Shown: positions 5,743 through 11,003 of the stretch, piece after piece
Position numbering within the stretch: position 1 is the stretch's first letter
Layout: every line of letters starts with the position of its first letter
From: an uncultured Oscillospiraceae bacterium
GTDB taxonomy: Bacteria; Bacillota; Clostridia; Oscillospirales; Oscillospiraceae
DNA: 11,003 nucleotides
Assembly: GCA_900769835.1 (NCBI GenBank)
Contig: CAAGIE010000127.1
Location: 1 to 11,003 of the forward strand
Reading direction: 5' to 3'
Notes under the pieces: model-generated
Seen by the model: the letters and a program-made list of their open reading frames with translations, nothing else
Database searches by the model: none
What the model was told of the DNA's origin: nothing
Program-made: the position numbers and the translations under genes

Positions 5743-5937
5743 ATGAAGAACAATAACCAGATCAATGTGCCCCAGGCTCGTGAAGCTATGGACAAGTTCA
5801 AGATGCAGGCTGCTTCCGAAGTCGGCGTCAACCTGACTAACGGTTACAACGGTCACCTGACCTCCCGTGAGGCCGGCTCCGTGGGCGGCCAGATGGTCAA
5901 GAAGATGATCGAGGCTTACGAGCAGGGTATGCAGTAA
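5743..5937 (+). CDS. Alpha/beta-type small acid-soluble spore protein (SASP)
   Basis: A 64-residue DNA-binding protein that coats spore-core DNA and protects it from UV and damage, then is degraded on germination. The family signature is clear: VPQAREAMDKFKMQAASEVGVN followed by GYNGHLTSREAGSVGGQMVK and a short C-terminal helix (KMIEAYEQ). The start at 5743 is chosen because AAAGGAG (5727-5733) lies 9 bases before it and it gives the usual family length. An in-frame upstream ATG at 5689 would add 18 non-conserved residues. The germination-protease cleavage site is usually E-(I/F/V)-A-(S/N)-E-(L/I)-G. Here it reads M-Q-A-A-S-E-V-G, with Gln in place of the scissile Glu, which is unusual. The gene is probably monocistronic, transcribed in the forespore. 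It marks the host as a spore former or a descendant of one. Confidence 0.95.
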   Translation: MKNNNQINVPQAREAMDKFKMQAASEVGVNLTNGYNGHLTSREAGSVGGQMVKKMIEAYEQGMQ

Positions 5938-5944
5938 CCCAACG

Positions 5945-5965
5945 CTGCGGGGCAATGTCCCGCAG
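5945..5965 (+). terminator. GC-rich hairpin after the SASP gene, possible terminator
   Basis: CTGCGGG (5945-5951) pairs with CCCGCAG (5959-5965) across a 7-base loop, 8 bases after the SASP stop. There is no T-run directly behind it (TACATAAAATTT), so it is at best an imperfect terminator or an mRNA-protecting hairpin. Confidence 0.4.
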
Positions 5966-5975
5966 TACATAAAAT

Positions 5976-6004
5976 TTGACAGACTTTTTTCAATGTGATA
6001 CACT
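5976..6004 (+). promoter_or_regulatory. Promoter of the TIR/RyR operon
   Basis: A perfect TTGACA (5976-5981), a 17-base spacer and TACACT (5999-6004) lie 38 bases upstream of the TIR gene start. TGA directly before the TACACT gives an extended -10. The vegetative-type promoter suggests expression independent of the upstream spore gene. Confidence 0.75.
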
Positions 6005-6041
6005 TATTAAATAAAACACCCTAAATCAGGGAGGATACATA

Positions 6042-6830
6042 ATGAAAGAAATTTTTATCAGTTATAGCACTTTGGATCTGGCCGCGGCGGAGACGGTTCG
6101 GGACGTGCTGGAAACCAACGGTCTTTCCTGCTGGATGGCCCCCAGAGATATTCCCGGCGGCTCCAACTACACCAAGGAGATCCCCATCGCCATCCGTGGC
6201 TGTACGGTTTTTGTGCTTATTTTGTCCCAGAATGCCCAGAATTCCCACTGGGTTCTCAAGGAGCTGGACTCTGCGGTGAACGCAGGTAAGGTGATCCTGC
6301 CCTTTATGCTGGAGGATTGCGACCTGAACGACGAATTCAACTTCCTGCTCACCGGCGCCCAGCGCTATGCCGCCTACCAGAAAAAAGCGGAAGCCTTGGA
6401 GACCCTGATCCGTCGGATCCACGGCATCCTGAACACCCCCGATGCCCCCGTCACTGTATCTGCCCGGGACAAGGTCGCCTCTGCGCAAACCAACTCCGAC
6501 CCCGTCTGCCCCGGCTGTGGCGGCGCAGAACTGACTAGCTTACCCCACCGTGTCAAGCGCCACGGCGTGGAACTTCTCACGTTACTGTTCATCCCCGCCT
6601 TTATGGTATTCTTACCTTTGCTTGTCACAATTATTTCGGCATTTATCCGCGACCTTGATTTTACCGTATTCACCTGGTTGTTCCTGATCGCCGCTGTTTT
6701 GGGTGCTATTTTGGGTAACGAACTTTCAAAAATCATCGTGCGTCGCAGTCGTCTGCGCAAGCGCATTCTCAGCACCTGCTACCGCTGCAACCGCTGCCGC
6801 AAGGTGTTCCTCCACGACGCTCCTCTGTAA
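6042..6830 (+). CDS. TIR-domain protein with membrane hairpin and split zinc ribbon
   Basis: Residues 1-130 are a TIR domain. EIFISYSTLD (3-12) is box 1, CWMAPRDIPGG (30-40) is the BB-loop region, and VFVLILSQNAQNSHWVLKEL (56-75) contains Glu74, aligned with the catalytic Glu of NAD-consuming TIRs. Bacterial TIRs can hydrolyse NAD+ or make cyclic ADP-ribose isomers. After a linker comes CPGCGG (Cys156/159). Two membrane segments follow (about 176-201 and 208-227), then CYRCNRCRK (Cys246/249/252) at the C-terminus. The two Cys clusters could form one zinc ribbon on the cytoplasmic side, brought together by the membrane hairpin. The start has a strong AGGGAGGA, 7 bases upstream. The TrkA-N/RyR gene follows 22 bases after the stop, so they form an operon. 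A nucleotide-signalling or defence role is inferred. TIR scaffolding without enzymatic activity is the main alternative. Confidence 0.88.
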   Translation: MKEIFISYSTLDLAAAETVRDVLETNGLSCWMAPRDIPGGSNYTKEIPIAIRGCTVFVLILSQNAQNSHWVLKELDSAVNAGKVILPFMLEDCDLNDEFNFLLTGAQRYAAYQKKAEALETLIRRIHGILNTPDAPVTVSARDKVASAQTNSDPVCPGCGGAELTSLPHRVKRHGVELLTLLFIPAFMVFLPLLVTIISAFIRDLDFTVFTWLFLIAAVLGAILGNELSKIIVRRSRLRKRILSTCYRCNRCRKVFLHDAPL

Positions 6831-6852
6831 CGGCTGAGCGAGGTTGCACTTT

Positions 6853-8670
6853 ATGAACTACACCATTACATACCTTGCCACCGCCATCGTCCTGGCGGTG
6901 ATGGTCCTGCTGGTCTCCGCCACCCCGCGGATGTCTAAAATGGTGACCATCTGGGCACTGATCATCGCCGCCGGCGGCGGTACGCTGATCTACGGCTACG
7001 GCTATATGGACGTCACCGGCAATGTCCCTCTGGCGGTTTTGAAAGCCGCCCTGGCGGTTTGCGGCTCTTTCGTGGGCGCCGACGAATACTCGGTGATCCC
7101 CGACTCTGCGTTCCTGCAAACCACCGGCATGCAGATGGTCTGCACTTTTATCCGCATTTGCGCGTTGTATGTCACCGCCAGCACCGTGATCTCCGCCATT
7201 GGCGCAGGGGCGCTGCAAAGAGTGCGGCTGTGGATGTCCCGCCGGGGCAAACTGAACCTGATCTATGGCACCAACCCCAACGCACCTGCCTTTGCCCGCC
7301 AGCTCCTGCAGGAGAAAAAGGGCGCGGTGGTCGTGATCGTTGATGCGCCCAGTGAAGATTACGCCGCCGCCATTGAGCAGGCCGGTTGTGTGCTTCGCAC
7401 CGATTCCCATTCCCTGAACGCGGACAAGGCCTTTCTTCGCAGTATCGGTCTGGGTCGCAAAGGTCGGGAAGTGACCTTATATGCTCTGGATCAGGAGAGT
7501 TCTGCCAACATTGCCTACGCAAAGAAACTGCTGGCCGCTCTCGAAGCGCAAAAAGCCGACCCGAAAGACCTGCATCTTGTGATCCTGGCGCCGGAGGACT
7601 CCGCCGCCGCAACTCTGCAGGCCGCCGAAACCCAGTACGGCTACGGCTATGTGTCCGCGGTGAATGTGCCGCTGATGGCCGCCCGCCTGCTCACCACGAA
7701 ATATCCCCCTTGCAAGCAGATCGCTTTTGACAGCGACGGCCGCGCCGCCGAGGATTTCCGGGCACTGGTGATCGGTTTTGGTCAGGTAGGCCGCGCCGTT
7801 CTCCGTTCCTTGGTTATGAACGGTCAGTTTGTGGGAAGCGGTTTCCGGGTGGACGTTTTCGCGACCGATTGTTGCAGTGCTTCCGGCGATTTCCGGAAGC
7901 AATATGTGGAGATGCTGGCTCGCTACGATATTCGTCTTCACGAAGCCGACGGCCGTAGCAGTGTCCTCTACGACCAGCTGGACAAAACGCTGAAGTACGT
8001 GGTGGTCTGCACCGGCGACAAAAAGCAGGATCGGGAGATCGCCCGCTCCCTTAACAGTCATTTCCGCTCTAACCTCTGGGAGATCCCCGTCTACCTTTGT
8101 TCCCATGACGGTGTGGAGTTCTGCGCCCCCGACGACACCGTGGAAACGCACAGTCTTTTCAGCACCGAGGTGCTTTGCACCAACGAACTGGATCGAATGG
8201 CGATGACTCTGAACCACAATTACCAAAAGTCCCAACGCACCCCGCAGGAGGACTGGCTGACCTGCGACTACTTCAGCCGCCAGAGTTGCAGAGCCTCTGC
8301 CGACTTCGCGCCGGCAATGCTCCACGCCGTGAATAAGACCCCCGATGCGTGGCAACTCACCGACACCCAGTTGGAAAATCTGAGCATCACCGAGCATTTA
8401 CGCTGGTGCGCATTCCACTACGCTATGGGCTTTCGCCCTATGTCGGAGGAAGAATTCAGCCAACGCAGTGACCTCTATCTGCAACAAAAAGCAGAGGGAA
8501 AAGCCCCTCTGCGGATCGGTAAAAATATGCAGGAAAAAACCCACGCCTGCCTGATTCCCTGGGAGAAACTGGACGACCTTTCGGAAAAAGAAGCCAAAGT
8601 CACCGGAAGTTATGTAAACTACAAAACTATGGATACAGACAATGTCCTTGCCATCCCCCAGCTGTTCTAA
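6853..8670 (+). CDS. Membrane protein with two TrkA-N-like Rossmann domains and a C-terminal RyR-like domain
   Basis: 605 residues. The N-terminus has about four hydrophobic segments (about 4-23, 31-50, 57-75 and 94-120). The first nucleotide-binding-like domain starts at LNLIYGTNPNAPAFARQLL (about 134-152), with VVVIVDA as strand 2. A second, canonical Rossmann domain starts at ALVIGFGQVGRAVLRSL (304-320; GxGxxG at 308-313), with a VVVCTGD strand at 383-389. Residues about 500-580 match the RyR (ryanodine-receptor repeat) domain, with LSITEHLRWCAFHYAMGFRP and THACLIPWEKLDDLSEKE. The layout resembles TrkA/RCK-gated channels, but no K+ selectivity filter (TVGYG) is seen. ATG 6853 has GAGG 9 bases upstream; a TTG at 6844 in the same frame has no site. 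It is second in the TIR operon and is followed by a strong terminator. It is probably a ligand-gated membrane effector or sensor of NAD-like nucleotides; this is inference. Confidence 0.83.
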   Translation: MNYTITYLATAIVLAVMVLLVSATPRMSKMVTIWALIIAAGGGTLIYGYGYMDVTGNVPLAVLKAALAVCGSFVGADEYSVIPDSAFLQTTGMQMVCTFIRICALYVTASTVISAIGAGALQRVRLWMSRRGKLNLIYGTNPNAPAFARQLLQEKKGAVVVIVDAPSEDYAAAIEQAGCVLRTDSHSLNADKAFLRSIGLGRKGREVTLYALDQESSANIAYAKKLLAALEAQKADPKDLHLVILAPEDSAAATLQAAETQYGYGYVSAVNVPLMAARLLTTKYPPCKQIAFDSDGRAAEDFRALVIGFGQVGRAVLRSLVMNGQFVGSGFRVDVFATDCCSASGDFRKQYVEMLARYDIRLHEADGRSSVLYDQLDKTLKYVVVCTGDKKQDREIARSLNSHFRSNLWEIPVYLCSHDGVEFCAPDDTVETHSLFSTEVLCTNELDRMAMTLNHNYQKSQRTPQEDWLTCDYFSRQSCRASADFAPAMLHAVNKTPDAWQLTDTQLENLSITEHLRWCAFHYAMGFRPMSEEEFSQRSDLYLQQKAEGKAPLRIGKNMQEKTHACLIPWEKLDDLSEKEAKVTGSYVNYKTMDTDNVLAIPQLF

Positions 8671-8676
8671 AAAGTG

Positions 8677-8710
8677 AAAACCCCCGACGGAAGCACCGTC
8701 GGGGGTTTTT
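8677..8710. terminator. Bidirectional terminator between RyR gene and AspT-family gene
   Basis: A perfect 10-bp GC-rich stem (8681-8690 with 8696-8705) has a 5-base loop. It is extended by AAAA (8677-8680) and TTTTT (8706-8710), so T-tracts follow on both strands. It lies 6 bases past the plus-strand stop and directly abuts the stop of the convergent minus-strand gene (8712). Confidence 0.95.
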
Positions 8711-8711
8711 G

Positions 8712-10010
8712 TTATACGGGAATAAAGGTATTGATCAACTGGGAAGTCAGCACCATCAGCACCAGCGCCAGAGGATAGGTTGCGGCATAAGCGGCAGCCA
8801 CATCGTCAGTACCGGCAACACCGATCAGTGTGCCCAGCGCGGGGGTGGAGGTCATACCACCGGTGATGGAACCCAGGTTGTTCAGCAGGGGCAGTTTGCA
8901 AGCAAACCGACCGAACAGATAACCAACCAGCAGAGGGATCAGAGTGATCAACGCACCGGCCACAAAGCCGTACACCACCAGCATACCGCCCAGCTCGGAG
9001 TTTGCGACCTGCGTCACCAGCTCCACGCCGCCGTCCACACCGGCACCTGCCAGGAACAGCATCAGGCCGAATTCACGGAAACTCTTGAGGGTATGCTCAT
9101 CCACCTTCAGGCTGATTCTGCCGATACGACCGAAGTGCGCCAGCACCAGACCCATCAGCAGAGGGCCACCGGTCATACCCAGAGAGAAGAGGGACTTGCC
9201 GTCCTTGGTGACGGTGATAGAACCCAGCAGAACACCCAGCACCACAGTCAGGCCGAAAGCCGCAAAACCGAACTCGTCCAGCTCGATCAGCTTTCTTTCC
9301 TTCTTTGCCAGGCTCTCCTGCTTGGCAGGCACGCTGATCAGGGTGCGCTCGTGGGCAATATCTGCCTTCAGAATTCTGGGCATGATCTGCACGAACAGAA
9401 CCACACCGATCACACCGAAGGGATAAGCCACTGCGTGACCCAGAGATACCAGGCCGGTCTTGGTTGCGTCCACTGCTTCCACCGCACCCTGGGATGCGGA
9501 GAACGCGGGAGTGGAGGTCAGCGCACCGGAGAGAATACCGGTAGCGTATGCGGCGCCGATGCCCTTGATCATTGCAAAGCCGGCAGTAACTGCGGCCGCG
9601 ATCACAACAATGATCGCACCCATGGGGACATAGGACTTTGCATTGACCTTCAGGTTCCGGAAGAACTTAGGACCGGCGATCAGGCCTACGGAGGTGACGA
9701 ACAACACCAGGCCGATATTGGAAATAAACTTAAAATTGGAAAGTTTTGTGCTGATGGTCTTTGCCACCTCTGCGTTCTGGGATTCGCCCAGATAGAAGTT
9801 CTGCAGGACGGGGATGTTCTGCAAACCGGGCATGGTGCAAAGGTAACCGAACAGCAGTGCAAACAGGAACACGCCTGCGGCGCCCAGGCACAGACCCTTC
9901 ACTTTGATGGCGCCGATGGCATAGCCAATAAAGCAAATCAGGAAAATGCTGATGAACACCACGGGGGTTGCCTTGGTCAGCGAAATCGCGCTATTGAGAA
10001 AATCTCCCAT
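8712..10010 (-). CDS. AspT/YidE/SucE-family membrane transporter lacking TrkA-C domains
   Basis: 432 residues with two inverted copies of the aspartate-alanine exchanger domain. Each carries a signature turn: GALTSTPAFSASQ (162-174) and GGMTSTPALGTL (384-395). LVLFVTSVGLIAGPKFF (101-117) and LMLFLAGAGVDGG (316-328) are the matching segments of the two halves. About 10-11 membrane helices are visible. A hydrophilic central loop (about 211-246, rich in Lys and Glu) stands where AspT, YidE and SucE1 usually carry two TrkA-C regulatory domains, so the protein is about 120 residues shorter than usual. Known members exchange aspartate/alanine or export succinate. The neighbouring fumarate-reductase-like gene, 19 bases upstream in the same operon, makes a C4-dicarboxylate substrate likely (inference). 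The only upstream GGAGG is 12 bases from ATG, a long spacing, and a TAG closes the frame above it, so this start is favoured. Confidence 0.88.
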   Translation of the reverse strand: MGDFLNSAISLTKATPVVFISIFLICFIGYAIGAIKVKGLCLGAAGVFLFALLFGYLCTMPGLQNIPVLQNFYLGESQNAEVAKTISTKLSNFKFISNIGLVLFVTSVGLIAGPKFFRNLKVNAKSYVPMGAIIVVIAAAVTAGFAMIKGIGAAYATGILSGALTSTPAFSASQGAVEAVDATKTGLVSLGHAVAYPFGVIGVVLFVQIMPRILKADIAHERTLISVPAKQESLAKKERKLIELDEFGFAAFGLTVVLGVLLGSITVTKDGKSLFSLGMTGGPLLMGLVLAHFGRIGRISLKVDEHTLKSFREFGLMLFLAGAGVDGGVELVTQVANSELGGMLVVYGFVAGALITLIPLLVGYLFGRFACKLPLLNNLGSITGGMTSTPALGTLIGVAGTDDVAAAYAATYPLALVLMVLTSQLINTFIPV

Positions 10011-10029
10011 CGTCTAAATTCGCCTCCGA

Positions 10030-11003
10030 TTATTCCTTGATGCGTGCGTAGTTAGGCAGCAGCAGAGGAGATTCCATGGGGCTCACGATACCCGCAGCGG
10101 CCAGTTCCTTGGAGAAGGAAGCCACGTGATCCACATTCAGTGCGCCAACCGTGACGTTCTTTGCCTTAGCGGCAGCGCTCTTACCTGCGTTACGGCCGAA
10201 CACGATGATATCCAGCAGGCTATTGCCCATCAGACGGTTTCTGCCGTGGATGCCGCCAACTGCCTCACCTGCAACGAACAGGTTCTCGATGTCACTCATA
10301 CCGTCGTCGGTGATCTTGATGCCACCGTTTTGGTAGTGGAGAGTGGGGTAGATCAGGATGGGCTCCTTGCGGATGTCGATGCCGTACTTACCGAACATAC
10401 GCATCATAGCGGGGATGCGCTTTTCGATGGTACCCTCGCCGCCCTTCAGTTCGATCATGGGAGTATCCAGCCACACTGCATCGCCCTGAGGAGTCTTGAC
10501 GCCGTTGCCACGGTCGGAGCACTCACGGATGATGGAAGCGGCGGAAACGTCGCGGGTCTCCAGGGGGTTCATAAAGGCTTCGCCCTTGGCATTGATCAGC
10601 ATTGCGCCCAGAGAACGCACCTTCTCGGTAACCAGCGCGCCGAAGATCTGTGCGGGGAAAGCGGCGCCGGTGGGGTGATACTGCAGAGTATCGGGGTACA
10701 GCAGACGAGCGCCTGCGCGGTATGCCAGCACCAGACCGTCGGCGGTAGCGCCGTAGTGGTTGGAGGTGGGGAAACCCTGATAGTGCAGACGGCCTGCGCC
10801 GCCGGTGGCGATGATAACGGTCTTTGCGCGAGCCACATACAATTCGCCATTTTCCATATTCATCAGCACTGCGCCTGCGCAGCAGCCCTTGTCGTCCTTA
10901 ATGAGTTCCACTGCGGCGGTGTAGTCCACCACGGGGATCTGGCGGTTCAGCACTTCGTCACGGACAGTACGCATGATCTCAGCACCGGAGTAGTCCTTGC
11001 AGG
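10030..11003 (-). CDS. Fumarate reductase/succinate dehydrogenase-type FAD flavoprotein, 5' part beyond window
   Basis: The minus frame stays open to the right edge, so the N-terminal FAD (GxGxxG) part lies outside; the Met at 10974 is internal. Numbered from that Met, the conserved points are: VIIATGGAG (53-61), an FAD-binding strand; QYHPTG (98-103); ETRDVSAASI (139-148), whose Arg141 corresponds to the proton-shuttle Arg of fumarate reductases; PTLHYQNGGIKI (210-221) with the active-site His213; and FVAGEAVGGIHGRNRLMGNS (233-252) with the substrate Arg. This supports fumarate/succinate oxidoreduction or a close relative such as L-aspartate oxidase. The C-terminal helical domain of FrdA/SdhA is absent: the protein ends about 50 residues after the FAD motif. 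It is co-transcribed with the downstream transporter (19-base gap). Its iron-sulphur partner, if any, would lie outside the window. Confidence 0.88.
   Translation of the reverse strand, partial: CKDYSGAEIMRTVRDEVLNRQIPVVDYTAAVELIKDDKGCCAGAVLMNMENGELYVARAKTVIIATGGAGRLHYQGFPTSNHYGATADGLVLAYRAGARLLYPDTLQYHPTGAAFPAQIFGALVTEKVRSLGAMLINAKGEAFMNPLETRDVSAASIIRECSDRGNGVKTPQGDAVWLDTPMIELKGGEGTIEKRIPAMMRMFGKYGIDIRKEPILIYPTLHYQNGGIKITDDGMSDIENLFVAGEAVGGIHGRNRLMGNSLLDIIVFGRNAGKSAAAKAKNVTVGALNVDHVASFSKELAAAGIVSPMESPLLLPNYARIKE

Noticed and set aside
5545..6003. Minus-strand ORF across the SASP gene and its leader
   Set aside because: Antisense of a well-recognised spore protein; no start signal.
6844..6852. 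TTG start for the RyR gene
   Set aside because: The ATG at 6853 has GAGG at a suitable distance; TTG would have essentially no spacing from it.
7477..8397. 306-codon minus-strand ORF inside the RyR gene
   Set aside because: Antisense of a protein with clear Rossmann and RyR motifs; no ribosome binding site or family features.
8709..10040. 443-codon plus-strand ORF over the AspT-family gene
   Set aside because: Composition dominated by His, Gln and Gly, an antisense shadow. The minus strand has the GxxTSTPA repeats and membrane helices.

Overview
The window looks like chromosomal DNA from an endospore-forming, fairly GC-rich anaerobic clostridium, perhaps an Oscillospiraceae/Ruminococcaceae-type gut bacterium. 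The main clue is an alpha/beta-type small acid-soluble spore protein at 5743-5937. Strong AGGAGG-type ribosome binding sites, sigma-A promoters, short tight terminators and a fumarate-reductase-type flavoprotein next to an AspT/YidE-type transporter also fit. The lineage is inferred; no rRNA gene or other marker is present.

Layout. Positions 1-927 (+) hold the 3' part of a UDP-GlcNAc 2-epimerase family gene for surface sugars. It is separated by a bidirectional terminator from a convergent MscS mechanosensitive channel (967-1770, -). Positions 1771-2592 hold no large gene but are not empty. They contain the mscS promoter, a decayed-looking small membrane ORF (1911-2058, +), and two small minus-strand genes of 36 and 42 codons (2304-2414 and 2149-2277). 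These two share a near-consensus promoter set in inverted repeats. A three-gene minus-strand operon follows (5425 down to 2593): an unrecognised 255-aa protein, a BspA-like leucine-rich-repeat gene broken by a single-base frameshift, and a small alpha/beta hydrolase. It has its own promoter and terminator.

After the spore protein gene comes a two-gene plus-strand operon (6042-8670). The first gene encodes a TIR-domain protein with a membrane hairpin and a split zinc ribbon. The second encodes a membrane protein with two Rossmann (TrkA-N-like) domains and a C-terminal RyR-like domain. TIR domains make or destroy NAD-derived nucleotides, and RyR and Rossmann domains occur in nucleotide-sensing channel proteins. 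The pair is therefore the best candidate here for an undescribed signalling or anti-phage system; that role is inference. A bidirectional terminator separates it from a convergent minus-strand operon of a fumarate-reductase/succinate-dehydrogenase-like flavoprotein (running off the right edge) and an AspT/YidE/SucE-type transporter lacking the usual TrkA-C domains. Together these suggest anaerobic fumarate reduction with dicarboxylate exchange.

Most long antisense ORFs are shadows. No tRNA, rRNA, CRISPR array, transposase or origin was seen.
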